Shown: piece after piece, positions 1 to 8,004 of the stretch
Position numbering within the stretch: position 1 is the first letter of the stretch
Layout: the number at the start of each line of letters is the position of its first letter
Assembly (NCBI RefSeq): GCF_003050905.1
Contig: NZ_QAOT01000001.1
DNA length: 64,000 nucleotides
From: Cereibacter_A azotoformans
Lineage (GTDB): Bacteria; Pseudomonadota; Alphaproteobacteria; Rhodobacterales; Rhodobacteraceae
Reading direction: 5' to 3' (one strand)
Notes under the pieces: model-generated
Told to the model about the DNA's origin: nothing
The model's database searches: none
The model's input: only the letters and a program-made list of their open reading frames with translations
Program-made: the position numbers and the translations under genes

Positions 1-206
1 AACAGCTTGAGCAGCACGGCCGGGTGATACCCCGGCCGACCCGTGCGTGCCGCAGCCGATCGGACGAAGCCGAGTTCCGCCAGATCCAGTTCGTCAACGA
101 AGAGATCGACGACGCGCACAAGGGCATCCTCGCTGATCCAATCCTCAAGCCGATCCGGAAACAGCACCGTCTGGCTGCGCTCGGCGCCCTCGATGAAACC
201 TGCCAT
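1..206 (-). CDS. IS1182-like transposase, N-terminal part (runs off the window)
   Basis: Reading leftward from an ATG at 206, the frame stays open for 68 codons to the window edge. It begins MAGFIEGAERSQTVLFPDRL and continues with EDWISEDALVRVVDLFVDEL, then TGRPGYHPAVLLKL. This is the conserved N-terminus of DDE transposases of the IS1182/IS5-like group, upstream of the catalytic core. The protein continues past position 1, so whether the element is intact cannot be judged. No inverted repeat could be assigned with confidence; the stretch 207-260 upstream of the start should hold the element end. It lies beside a second transposase relic and 520 bp from dnaE2. The family call rests on recognised residues only. 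Confidence 0.8.
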   Translation of the reverse strand, partial: MAGFIEGAERSQTVLFPDRLEDWISEDALVRVVDLFVDELDLAELGFVRSAAARTGRPGYHPAVLLKL

Positions 207-299
207 CCCGAACCCCTCCGACCTCAGAAAGTCTACCACAGGTAGGGGTTTCCACACAGCCTCGTCCCAAACCTGACCATCGAGGAGACGGCGAAGTTA

Positions 300-566
300 A
301 TGCGTCTGGCCACGCTTCGGAGCGTCGATAGCTATTTCCACCGCTTCCGCTCGAATGTGCGTTTCGCGAGTCGACCTCAGGTGTCGACGAATAGCCACGG
401 GCGGACCTGGGGACGCCACCACCTCTATGACCCGGTCATTCTGTCGAAGCTCGTCGAGATCTACCGCTTCTACCACAACTGGATGGAGCCAGGTGTCGAT
501 CGGAAGACGCCCGCGATGCGCATAGGACTCGCGAAAGGCCGAATCTATGAACGGGACCTGCTGTGA
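300..566 (+). pseudogene. Transposase/integrase C-terminal remnant
   Basis: The frame is open from about 246 (no start codon needed) to the stop at 566. It encodes segments such as KLVEIYRFYHNWM and RKTPAMRIGLAKG. These resemble the C-terminal end of integrase-core transposases, where a YNW/NY motif is followed by a (K/R)TPAMRLGLA stretch. Only about 90 residues remain and no catalytic acidic triad is visible, so this is most likely a decayed fragment rather than a gene. The exact IS family is not certain. Alternatively it is an uncharacterised short protein. Confidence 0.45.
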
Positions 567-602
567 TCGCCTGTGTTGGCTCAGCCAATCGGCTGAACGC
601 AA

Positions 603-631
603 GAAGCTCGCAGCCAGGGGCCGCGAGCTTC
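603..631. repeat. Inverted repeat between IS debris and dnaE2
   Basis: GAAGCTCGC (603-611) is repeated as GCGAGCTTC (623-631), a perfect 9-bp inverted repeat around an 11-nt loop. A smaller palindrome, TTGGCT-C-AGCCAA, lies just upstream at about 573-585. Either could be a terminator or an insertion-sequence end. There is no T-tract to decide. Confidence 0.5.
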
Positions 632-691
632 AACATTTACGGTCAGGGGCTGGGCCAGGAGGGACTCCCCTTCCGCTCCCACGCAAGGTAT

Positions 692-706
692 GTTCCCTTT
701 TCGTTC
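692..706. promoter_or_regulatory. SOS box (LexA site) upstream of dnaE2
   Basis: GTTC at 692-695 and GTTC at 703-706 are separated by 7 nt (CCTTTTC), an exact match to the alphaproteobacterial LexA consensus GTTC-N7-GTTC. It lies 20 nt before the preferred dnaE2 start at 726. It would fall inside the coding region if translation began at the upstream ATG at 690, which argues for 726. A matching box precedes imuB. Confidence 0.88.
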
Positions 707-725
707 AGGCGACTCGGGCACTGCC

Positions 726-3512
726 ATGCCGTTCGTGGAACTGTCGGCCACGTCGAATTTCACCTTTCTCACCGGCGCCTCGCATCCCGAGGAGCTGATG
801 CGGCGGGCCGCCTCTCTCGGCTTGCCTGCGCTGGCGATTGCCGACGAGAACTCGGTCGCCGGGATCGTGCGCGCCTTCTGCGAGGCCAAAGAGATCGCGC
901 GCGAGACGGGCACCGCCCCGCGCCTTGTCCCGGCGGCTCGGGTCGTGGTGCGTGAGGGTGTCGCCGTGACCGTCCTGCCCCGGGACCGCGCCGCCTGGGG
1001 CCGGCTCTGCCGCCTGCTGACCCTTGGGCGGCGGGCGGCGCCCAAGGGGGGCTGCGATCTGGGCCTTGGGGATCTGCTGGCCCATGCCGAAGGCCAGGAG
1101 CTGCTGCTCCATCCGCCGGCGCGTCTTGCGCCGGAGTGGCGGGCCCTGGCCGGGCGGCTGGCGGAGGCCTGCCCCGGGCGGGTCGGGCTGATCCTTGCCC
1201 CCCAGTATGCGGGGCAGGACCGGGCCCGGTTCGAGCGGCTCGCGGCGCTGGCCGCGCGGCTCGGGGTGCCGGCCGTGGCCTCAAGCCTGCCGATCCTGCA
1301 TCATGGCGCGCGGCGGCGGCTGGCCGACGTGCTGACGGCGATCCGCACCGGCTGCCGGGTGGAGGAACTCGGCCGGCGGGCGCTGGCGAACGGAGAGCAG
1401 CGCATCCGGTCCGAGGCCGAGATGCTGCGCCTCTATCCCGGCCATGAGGAGGCCGTCTTCCGCAGCGGCGAGATCGCCGGGCGGCTCGGCTTCTGCCTGA
1501 GCCAGCTGCGCTATGAATATCCCTCCGAGATCGCCGAGGGCGAAAGCTCCTCGGACCGGCTGGCCCGGCTGACGCGCGAGGGTCTCGACTGGCGCTATCC
1601 GTCGGGCGTGCCGGACAAGGTTGCGGCCCAGGCGCGGCACGAGCTGGAACTGATCGGCAAGCTCGGCTACGAGCCCTATTTCCTCACCGTCCATGACATC
1701 GTCCGCTTCGCGCGGGACCGGGGCATCCTCTGCCAGGGCCGCGGCTCGGCCGCCAATTCCATCGTCTGCTATGCGCTGGGCGTGACCTCGGTCAGCCCCG
1801 AGATCGGCACCATGGTCTTCGAGCGCTTCGTGTCCGAGGCGCGGAACGAGCCGCCCGACATCGACGTGGATTTCGAGCATGAGCGGCGCGAGGAGGTGAT
1901 CCAGCACATCTACGAGCGTTACGGGCGGCATCGCGCCGGCCTTTGCGCCACCGTGATCCACTATCGCGGCAAACGGGCGGTGCGCGAGGTCGGCCGCGCG
2001 ATGGGGCTTTCGGAGGACACGCTCGCCGCCATGTCGAGCCAGATCTGGGGATGGGGCGGGCCCGGCGCCCTGACCGAGCAGCGCCTGCGCGAGATCGGCC
2101 TTGATCCGAACGACCGGAGGCTCTGGCTGACCCTGCAACTCATCGACGAGATCCAGGGTTTTCCCCGCCATCTCTCGCAGCATGTGGGCGGCTTCGTGAT
2201 CACCGAGGGACGGCTGGACGAGCTGGTGCCGATCGAGAATGCGGCGATGGAGGATCGGACGGTCATCTGCTGGGACAAGGACGACATCGACGCGCTGGGC
2301 ATCCTCAAGGTGGATGTGCTGGCGCTGGGCATGCTGACCTGCATCCGAAAGGCGTTCGACCTGATCGAGATGCACCACCACACGCGCTACACGCTCGCCA
2401 CCCTGCCCCAGGAGGACGGGCCGACCTACGACATGCTCTGTCAGGCGGATTCGCTGGGCGTGTTCCAGGTCGAGTCGCGGGCGCAGATGAACTTCCTGCC
2501 CCGGATGCGGCCGCGCCGCTTCTACGATCTCGTGATCCAGGTCGCCATCATCCGCCCCGGTCCGATCCAGGGCGACATGGTCCATCCCTACATCCGGCGC
2601 CGCAACCGCGAAGAGGATGTCCATTTCCCCTCGGACGCGCTGGGAGAGGTGCTGGGCAAGACGCTGGGCGTGCCGCTCTTTCAGGAGCAGGCGATGCAGA
2701 TCGCCATCATCGGCGCGGGCTTCACCCCGGACGAGGCCGACCGCCTGCGCCGCGCGCTCGCCACCTTCAAGAAGCACGGCAACGTGACGGCGCTGAAGGA
2801 CCGCTTCATGGAGGGGATGCGCGCCAACGGCTACGACGAGGAGTTCGCCGCCCGCTGTTTCGCGCAGATCGAGGGCTTCGGCTCCTACGGCTTTCCCGAG
2901 AGCCACGCGGCAAGCTTTGCCTTCCTCGTCTATGCCTCGGCCTGGTTGAAGTGCCACCACCCCGGCATCTTCGCCTGCGCGTTGCTGAACTCGCAGCCGA
3001 TGGGCTTCTATGCGCCGGCGCAGATCGTGCGGGACGCCCGCGCCCACGGGGTGACGGTGCTGCCGCCCTGCATCAACGCCAGCCGCTGGGACAATGTGAT
3101 GGAGCCGGACGGACGGGGGCGTCTGGCGCTCCGGCTGGGGCTGCGCCAGATCAGGGGCGTGGCCGAGGAGGAGGCGCTCTGGATCGTCGGGGCCCGCGGC
3201 AACGGCTACCGCGCGGTCGAGGATGTCTGGCGCCGGGCGGGGACCCCGCCCGCCACCGTGACCCGGCTGGCCGAGGCCGACTGTTTCGCGGCCCTCGGTC
3301 TCTCGCGGCGCGAGGCCCTGTGGCAGGCGCGCGCGCTGACCGGGGACAAGCCGCTGCCGCTCTTTTCCGGCGACATGGATGGCGAGGGGATCGTCGAACC
3401 CGCGGTCGCCCTGCGCGAGATGACGCTGGGTGAGCAGGTGGTCGAGGATTACGCCGCCTTTCGCCTGACACTCCGGGCGCATCCGATGGCGCTGTTGCGG
3501 CACCTGCTCTGA
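726..3512 (+). CDS. dnaE2: Error-prone DNA polymerase III alpha subunit DnaE2 (ImuC), C-terminally short
   Basis: Translesion C-family polymerase of the ImuA-ImuB-DnaE2 mutasome, made during SOS. The product is 928 residues from the ATG at 726 (MPFVELSATSNFTF). The more upstream ATG at 690 lies immediately before the SOS box and is less likely. It has an N-terminal PHP domain, then the polymerase core with the catalytic acidic motif PDIDVDF at about residues 377-383. Helix-hairpin-helix sequence lies towards the end. The protein stops right after LTLRAHPMALLRHLL. Family members are about 1,050-1,100 residues and continue from this point into an OB-fold domain, so that C-terminal domain is missing. 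Only 51 bp separate its stop from the convergent imuB, so the lost part is not hidden in another frame. Induction by DNA damage is expected from the box. Confidence 0.93.
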   Translation: MPFVELSATSNFTFLTGASHPEELMRRAASLGLPALAIADENSVAGIVRAFCEAKEIARETGTAPRLVPAARVVVREGVAVTVLPRDRAAWGRLCRLLTLGRRAAPKGGCDLGLGDLLAHAEGQELLLHPPARLAPEWRALAGRLAEACPGRVGLILAPQYAGQDRARFERLAALAARLGVPAVASSLPILHHGARRRLADVLTAIRTGCRVEELGRRALANGEQRIRSEAEMLRLYPGHEEAVFRSGEIAGRLGFCLSQLRYEYPSEIAEGESSSDRLARLTREGLDWRYPSGVPDKVAAQARHELELIGKLGYEPYFLTVHDIVRFARDRGILCQGRGSAANSIVCYALGVTSVSPEIGTMVFERFVSEARNEPPDIDVDFEHERREEVIQHIYERYGRHRAGLCATVIHYRGKRAVREVGRAMGLSEDTLAAMSSQIWGWGGPGALTEQRLREIGLDPNDRRLWLTLQLIDEIQGFPRHLSQHVGGFVITEGRLDELVPIENAAMEDRTVICWDKDDIDALGILKVDVLALGMLTCIRKAFDLIEMHHHTRYTLATLPQEDGPTYDMLCQADSLGVFQVESRAQMNFLPRMRPRRFYDLVIQVAIIRPGPIQGDMVHPYIRRRNREEDVHFPSDALGEVLGKTLGVPLFQEQAMQIAIIGAGFTPDEADRLRRALATFKKHGNVTALKDRFMEGMRANGYDEEFAARCFAQIEGFGSYGFPESHAASFAFLVYASAWLKCHHPGIFACALLNSQPMGFYAPAQIVRDARAHGVTVLPPCINASRWDNVMEPDGRGRLALRLGLRQIRGVAEEEALWIVGARGNGYRAVEDVWRRAGTPPATVTRLAEADCFAALGLSRREALWQARALTGDKPLPLFSGDMDGEGIVEPAVALREMTLGEQVVEDYAAFRLTLRAHPMALLRHLL

Positions 3513-3525
3513 ACGGGCCCTTGCC

Positions 3526-3540
3526 TCCGGCCCGGCCGGA
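3526..3540. terminator. Small hairpin between convergent dnaE2 and imuB
   Basis: TCCGGCC-C-GGCCGGA is a perfect inverted repeat centred between the stop codons of dnaE2 (3512) and imuB (3564). It has almost no loop and no T-tract, so a terminator role is only suggested by position. Confidence 0.3.
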
Positions 3541-3563
3541 CGGATCACGGGGGCGGGTCTGTG

Positions 3564-5174
3564 TCAGGCCATTTCACCCTCGACCCACCAGCCGCCCGAC
3601 AGCAGCCCCCCAAGCGCCTGGAAGAGCCAGATCCGCTCGCCTCCGTCGAGTTCGACCACCCAGTAGTCGCGGGGGCCGTTGCGCCACTGGGGATCGTCGA
3701 GCCACCATTCCGGCAGGATGCGCTCGGGCCCGTCGGCGCGGATGATCCGGCGCTCGCGGCGGCGCCAACGGATGCGCGAAGGAGGAGAGCCCTCGGCTTC
3801 GGCGGGCTCGGGCGGGAAAAGGACCAGCGGGCGGGGGGCGTGCGGTTCGGGCCAGGGGCCGGCAGGCTCGGACCAGGCGGCGGCGAGGATCAAGGCGGAT
3901 TTCGCAGGCACATGGCTCTCGGCCGGATGCAGCCGCGTCACCGCCTCGGTTCCCAGCCGCGCCCCGAGCCGGCCCACGAGATCGGCCAGCGCATCGGCCT
4001 GACGTGCGGCCGACGAGGGCCCGCGATGGGGCGTTGTCACCATCGGTTCCGTCTCGATGGCCGAAAGCCGCAGCATGTCGATCCCGAACCCCGCGTCGAT
4101 CGTCTCGAGCTTCAGGGCCAGCAGCGGGCGGATCCGGTCGGGCGTATCGGCGGGCTGGGCCAGGCCGATCTCGATTGTCGGCACCTGCCCGTCGGTGCGA
4201 AAGGCCTGCAGCCGCACCCGGCGGGCGCCCCGCTCCTTCTCCTTCAGCCGGTCGCAGAGCGGGGGGAGCAGCCGGTCGAGGCCGGCCTCCACATCCTCGC
4301 GCAGGCCGATCGGATCGGGCAGCGTCAGCCGCACCGCGAAATGCAGCGGCGCGCGGGCGGGTGAGACGGGCTCGGGCTCGAAACCCAGGGCCTGATCGAG
4401 CCGGCGCAGCACGGCCGTGCCGAAGCGCCGGGCGAGCGCGGCCCGCGGCAGGTCGAGCAGGTCGCCCACATGGCGCAGGCCGAGCCGGGCCAGCGACTCG
4501 GCCGCCCCGTCCGGCAGCCGGAGCGCCGCGACCGGCAGCGGGGCCAGCGCCTGCCGCATGTGGCCGGGGGCGGCGATCACGCCGAGGGGCCCGCCGGTGG
4601 GCGGGGCCAGCCTCCGGCGCTTCGTCGCGCGTGACCGTGTGGCATGGGCCTCCTGCTCGATCGCGTCCCCGCTGCGGAGGGCCGGGGCCGCGCGCCCGGA
4701 ATGGCGGGCCAGCGCCCAGGCCGCGCCGGGCGTATCGGCGACCGCCGCCCGCACCGTCAGGCCGAGCGCCGCGCAATCCGCCTCGACCACGCCGAGCAGC
4801 TTTTCCTCGCCGCCGAACAGATGGGCGCAGCCGGTCAGATCGACCGTCAGCCCCGCCGGGGGCTCCTCGGCCACCCAAGGCGAGAACTTTCCCGCCCAGC
4901 GGCGGAGCACGGTCAGGAAGGCCGCCTCGCCCGGCAGGTCTTCGGCGGCGGTGACAAGATGCGGGCAGATCGCGGTGGCGTCACGAAGGCCCTGTCCGGG
5001 CCCCAGCCCCAGCGCCTCGGCCTCGGTCGAGACAGAGGTGAGGACCTGCGCCCCCCGCCGCTCTCCCACCACCGCGAAAGGGGGCGGCAGCGCATCGTCG
5101 CGCCGCCGCAGGACCCGCTCGGCCGCGAGCCGGGGAAACCAGAGGCAGAGAATCCGTCGCTGTGCCATTGCCAT
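3564..5174 (-). CDS. imuB: ImuB, catalytically inactive Y-family polymerase homologue
   Basis: Non-catalytic Y-family protein that bridges DnaE2 to the sliding clamp in SOS mutagenesis. The 536 residues begin MAMAQRRILCLWFPRLAAER. The LWFPRLAAER stretch is typical of ImuB and replaces the metal-binding aspartate segment of active DinB polymerases. The later TVDLTGCAHLFGGE corresponds to the palm. A helix-hairpin-helix region (about residues 215-270) and a little-finger-like region follow. The start is 5174 or 5168 (two ATGs); the mRNA sequence AGGAAC, part of the SOS box, provides the ribosome site. It converges on dnaE2 instead of preceding it, and no imuA is seen next to it. Confidence 0.9.
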   Translation of the reverse strand: MAMAQRRILCLWFPRLAAERVLRRRDDALPPPFAVVGERRGAQVLTSVSTEAEALGLGPGQGLRDATAICPHLVTAAEDLPGEAAFLTVLRRWAGKFSPWVAEEPPAGLTVDLTGCAHLFGGEEKLLGVVEADCAALGLTVRAAVADTPGAAWALARHSGRAAPALRSGDAIEQEAHATRSRATKRRRLAPPTGGPLGVIAAPGHMRQALAPLPVAALRLPDGAAESLARLGLRHVGDLLDLPRAALARRFGTAVLRRLDQALGFEPEPVSPARAPLHFAVRLTLPDPIGLREDVEAGLDRLLPPLCDRLKEKERGARRVRLQAFRTDGQVPTIEIGLAQPADTPDRIRPLLALKLETIDAGFGIDMLRLSAIETEPMVTTPHRGPSSAARQADALADLVGRLGARLGTEAVTRLHPAESHVPAKSALILAAAWSEPAGPWPEPHAPRPLVLFPPEPAEAEGSPPSRIRWRRRERRIIRADGPERILPEWWLDDPQWRNGPRDYWVVELDGGERIWLFQALGGLLSGGWWVEGEMA

Positions 5175-5177
5175 GTT

Positions 5178-5192
5178 GTTCCTGTTTCGTTC
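5178..5192. promoter_or_regulatory. SOS box (LexA site) upstream of imuB
   Basis: GTTC (5178-5181) and GTTC (5189-5192) are separated by 7 nt (CTGTTTC), a perfect alphaproteobacterial LexA box. It ends only 4 nt from the imuB start at 5174. On the transcribed strand its proximal half reads AGGAAC, so the operator overlaps the likely Shine-Dalgarno sequence. Confidence 0.88.
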
Positions 5193-5243
5193 AGGATACC
5201 GCAGGCCATGGAACGGAGTCGAGTCACCGACTCCGGGACGGGA

Positions 5244-5516
5244 TCAGCCGCAGGCCAGCCGGACGATCCGGTCGGCTTCGTTCGCCTCGACGGTCAGCCG
5301 GTGGGGGCTGAAATCCATCGTCACGGCCTCTCCCGGCCGCACGAGCCGGACCGGCTGGGTGAAGCGGATCGTCTCGAGCACTTCGGCCGGCTGGCCGACA
5401 AGGCCCTGCAGCCGAACCGCGCCGCAGCTGTCTGTCGGGAGGATGATCTCGGTTTCCTTCTTGCTGCAAGCCGACAGGCTGGCAACGGCGGAAAGGAGAA
5501 GAAGTGTGCGGCGCAT
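5244..5516 (-). CDS. Peptidase inhibitor I78 family lipoprotein
   Basis: A 90-residue predicted lipoprotein. MRRTLLLLSAVASLSAC is a short signal peptide ending in a lipobox with Cys17. The mature part contains CGAVRLQGLVGQPAEVL, RFTQPVRLVRPGEAVTMDF and the terminal DRIVRLACG. This is the I78 (elastase-inhibitor-like) pattern of about 60 residues, with two cysteines bracketing the fold. It is probably anchored in the outer membrane facing the periplasm, where it could restrain serine proteases. It stands alone, with imuB downstream on the same strand and a divergent NYN gene 210 bp away. That upstream gap (5517-5728) shows no further gene. Confidence 0.85.
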   Translation of the reverse strand: MRRTLLLLSAVASLSACSKKETEIILPTDSCGAVRLQGLVGQPAEVLETIRFTQPVRLVRPGEAVTMDFSPHRLTVEANEADRIVRLACG

Positions 5517-5728
5517 GTCGAGGTCTCCGGTCGAACGGCGCGCAAACTAGTCGGGCGCGCATCCCGACACAAGCCGACGCGGGCGCGGCAGAGGCCCGAT
5601 GACGCCTCCGTGAAGGTGCGCGGGCGACCGAGGGGCCGGGGCACGATCCGCCCACGTCACCCAAGGCCGCGTTTCCGGGCTTCCGCCGATGCAGCGTTTG
5701 GGGCAGGAAGGGGAAAACAGGAGCGATC

Positions 5729-6469
5729 ATGTCCGAACCCCGCGCCCCTCGCCTTTGCGTGCTGATCGACGCAGACAACGTGCCCGCCAACTACGCCGAG
5801 GCCATCTTCGAGGAGATCGCGGCCCTGGGCGAAGCCTCGGTGCGCCGGATCTATGGCGACTGGTCGGCGATGCGCCTCAATGCCTGGGCCAAGAAGGTGG
5901 CCGCGCTGGGGCTTGTCGCGGATCAGCAGTTTTCGAACACGAAGGGCAAGAACGCCTCGGACATCGGGCTGGTGATCGCGGCGATGGACTTCCTGCACTC
6001 GGGGCTGTTCGACGGGTTCGTGCTGGTCTCGTCCGACAGCGACTTCACCCGCCTCGCCGCCCGCATCCGCGAGCAGGGGCTCGATGTCTATGGCATCGGC
6101 GAGAAGAAGACCCCCGAAGCCTTCCGCATGGCCTGCAAGCGGTTTATCTATGTGGAGAACCTCGGCTCGGACGAGCCTCCGGCGCGCGGGCCGCGCCCGG
6201 CGGACGAACCGCAGCAGGCGCCCGCGCAGCGCGGCAAGGAAGAGCCGATGAAGGCGATCCCCCTGATCGTGGCCGCCATGCGCGCCATCGACCCCGACGG
6301 CGAATGGTACACGCTCGGCCAGGTCGGCCAGTTCATCACGCAGGCGAATCCCGATTTCGACACCCGGACCTATGGTTCGGCCAAACTGTCGGATCTCATC
6401 AAGAAGATCAGCCGGTTCGAGGTGAAGGCCGGCCCCGGAGGGCAGCTTCTCGCCCGCGACCTCGCTTGA
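5729..6469 (+). CDS. NYN (PIN-like) domain protein with OST-HTH/LOTUS domain
   Basis: A 246-residue cytosolic protein. Residues about 8-145 form a NYN/LabA-type PIN-fold ribonuclease domain: LCVLIDADNVPANY, with Asp residues as in the metal-binding pocket, and VLVSSDSDFTRLAARIREQG carrying the second acidic cluster. After an acidic, Pro-rich linker (about 148-172), residues about 175-246 look like an OST-HTH/LOTUS winged-helix RNA-binding domain (WYTLGQVGQFI ... TYGSAKLSDLIKKI). The architecture suggests an RNA-binding or RNA-processing factor, but the target is unknown. It is monocistronic, with a start at ATG 5729 preceded by GGAAAACAGGAGCG. Confidence 0.85.
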   Translation: MSEPRAPRLCVLIDADNVPANYAEAIFEEIAALGEASVRRIYGDWSAMRLNAWAKKVAALGLVADQQFSNTKGKNASDIGLVIAAMDFLHSGLFDGFVLVSSDSDFTRLAARIREQGLDVYGIGEKKTPEAFRMACKRFIYVENLGSDEPPARGPRPADEPQQAPAQRGKEEPMKAIPLIVAAMRAIDPDGEWYTLGQVGQFITQANPDFDTRTYGSAKLSDLIKKISRFEVKAGPGGQLLARDLA

Positions 6470-6558
6470 GACGGCAGGGCCGGCGGCCTCTGGCTCCTTG
6501 ACCCCTGCGGCGCATCGTCTAGGGTGCGCGACATTCCGCCAGTCAAAGGAGCAACGCC

Positions 6559-6804
6559 ATGGCCCAGCGTCTTCACCTCGTGTTCGGGGGCGAACTCGTC
6601 AGCCCGACGAAGAACGCGTTCAAGGACGTGAAGGCCATCCATATCGTCGGCATGTTCCCCGACTATGCCTCGGCCTACACCGCATGGAAGGCCGAGGCGC
6701 AGCGCACGGTGGACGATGCGCATGTGCGTTACTTCATTGCCCATCTCCACCGCCTCCGCGACGAAGAGCAGCCGGCCTCGGCCACCGAGGAACTGGGGGC
6801 CTGA
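6559..6804 (+). CDS. DUF4170 domain-containing protein
   Basis: An 81-residue protein beginning MAQRLHLVFGGELVSPTK, with YASAYTAWKAEAQRTVDDA and a C-terminal helical part. It matches the small DUF4170 family of alphaproteobacteria, whose function is not established. The ATG follows an AAAGGAGCAACGCC ribosome site. It is the first gene of a run with waaA (12-bp gap) and lpxK, so a link to lipid A/Kdo assembly is an inference from context only. Confidence 0.8.
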   Translation: MAQRLHLVFGGELVSPTKNAFKDVKAIHIVGMFPDYASAYTAWKAEAQRTVDDAHVRYFIAHLHRLRDEEQPASATEELGA

Positions 6805-6816
6805 CGAGATCCCCCC

Positions 6817-8004
6817 ATGGCGACCGCCTTCGGCCTCCCGTTCGGGACTGCCCTGCGGCGTGAGCCCGCCGAGGGCCCGGTCCGACCCCAGCGCCCTCTT
6901 GGCAAGCTGGTCTGGCTCCATGCGCCCTCGCGCGAGTCGGCGCGGCCGATGGCCGAACTCGGACGCCGGATCATCCTCGACGAGGGGTTTCCGGTCCTGC
7001 TGACCACCCACGCCCCGGTGAGTTCGGGCGGCATCCTGATCGTGCAGACCCCGCCGCCCGACACGCAGGCCGCGGCGGCGGACTTCCTGGAACACTGGCG
7101 GCCCGATGCGGCCTTCATGGCCGAGGGTGAACTGAGGCCTTCCCTGATCCAGGCCGCCTCGGACCGGGGCGTGCCGCTGGCGCTGGTCGATGGCGTGGCG
7201 CCGCGCATCCTGCCCGGGCGCGAAAGCTGGTGGCCGGGGCAGATGCGCAACCTGCTCGGGCGGTTCAGCCACATTTTCACCGTGGACGAGGCGGCCGCGC
7301 GCGCCTTTCGCAAGGCCGGCAGCCCGACACAGGTGACGCAGGTCGCCGGGCGGCTGGAAGAAGGCAGCCTCGCGCTGCCCTGCACCGAGGCCGAGCGGGC
7401 GGCGATGGCCCGGCTGCTCGCCACGCGGCAGGTCTGGCTTGCGGCGGGCCTTCCGATTCAGGAGGAGGCCGCGGTGATCGGGGCGCATCATGCGGCGCTG
7501 AAGCTCGCCCACCGGATGCTTCTCATCGTCGTTCCGCAGGAGCCCGACCGCGCGGGCCCCCTCGCCGAGCGGTTCGAGGCCGAAGGCTGGAAGGTTGCCC
7601 GCCGCGCCGCCGACGAAGAGCCGGATGCCGAGACCGAGGTCTTCGTCGCCGATGGTGCGGCCGAACTCGGCCTCTGGTATCGGCTGGCGCAGGTCACCTG
7701 GCTGGGCGGCAGCCTCAGCACCGGCTGCGTGCTCGACCCGCTGGAGGCGGCCTCGCTCGGATCGGCGCTGATTCACGGGCCGCGTGCTGGATCTCATGGC
7801 GTGACGCTGGGCCGGCTGACGGCGGCGCGGGCCTCGATGACGGTGGAAACGGCGCGCGATCTTGCCGAGGCGCTGGCCGACCTGCTCGCGCCCGACCGGG
7901 TGGCGCGGCTGGCCCATGCGGGCTGGGCCGTGGCCTCGGAAGGAACGGAAGTGACCGACCGGGTGGTGGCGCTGGCTGGCCGCCTTGTGGAGAGGGAACC
8001 CTGA
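6817..8004 (+). CDS. waaA: 3-deoxy-D-manno-octulosonic acid (Kdo) transferase
   Basis: Transfers Kdo from CMP-Kdo to lipid IVA at the inner face of the cytoplasmic membrane. It has 395 residues. Recognisable pieces are KLVWLHAPSRESARPMAELG (acceptor side of a GT-B fold), GELRPSLIQAASDRGVPLALVDG, FTVDEAAARAFRKAG, and the C-terminal donor-binding segment TWLGGSL...DPLEAASLG. It lacks the clear N-terminal membrane anchor of enteric WaaA, and the first 25 residues are Pro/Arg-rich. It is coupled to lpxK by a TGATG overlap, consistent with a shared lipid A operon. Confidence 0.88.
   Translation: MATAFGLPFGTALRREPAEGPVRPQRPLGKLVWLHAPSRESARPMAELGRRIILDEGFPVLLTTHAPVSSGGILIVQTPPPDTQAAAADFLEHWRPDAAFMAEGELRPSLIQAASDRGVPLALVDGVAPRILPGRESWWPGQMRNLLGRFSHIFTVDEAAARAFRKAGSPTQVTQVAGRLEEGSLALPCTEAERAAMARLLATRQVWLAAGLPIQEEAAVIGAHHAALKLAHRMLLIVVPQEPDRAGPLAERFEAEGWKVARRAADEEPDAETEVFVADGAAELGLWYRLAQVTWLGGSLSTGCVLDPLEAASLGSALIHGPRAGSHGVTLGRLTAARASMTVETARDLAEALADLLAPDRVARLAHAGWAVASEGTEVTDRVVALAGRLVEREP

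Noticed and set aside
2195..2210. GTGATCAC inside dnaE2 (and another inside the histidine kinase gene near 19922)
   Set aside because: Single copies in coding sequence without the 21-bp partner; chance occurrences in-frame.
1281..3548. 755-codon open frame antisense to dnaE2
   Set aside because: Composition mirrors the codon-position bias of dnaE2 and no domain is recognisable; a GC-rich shadow frame.
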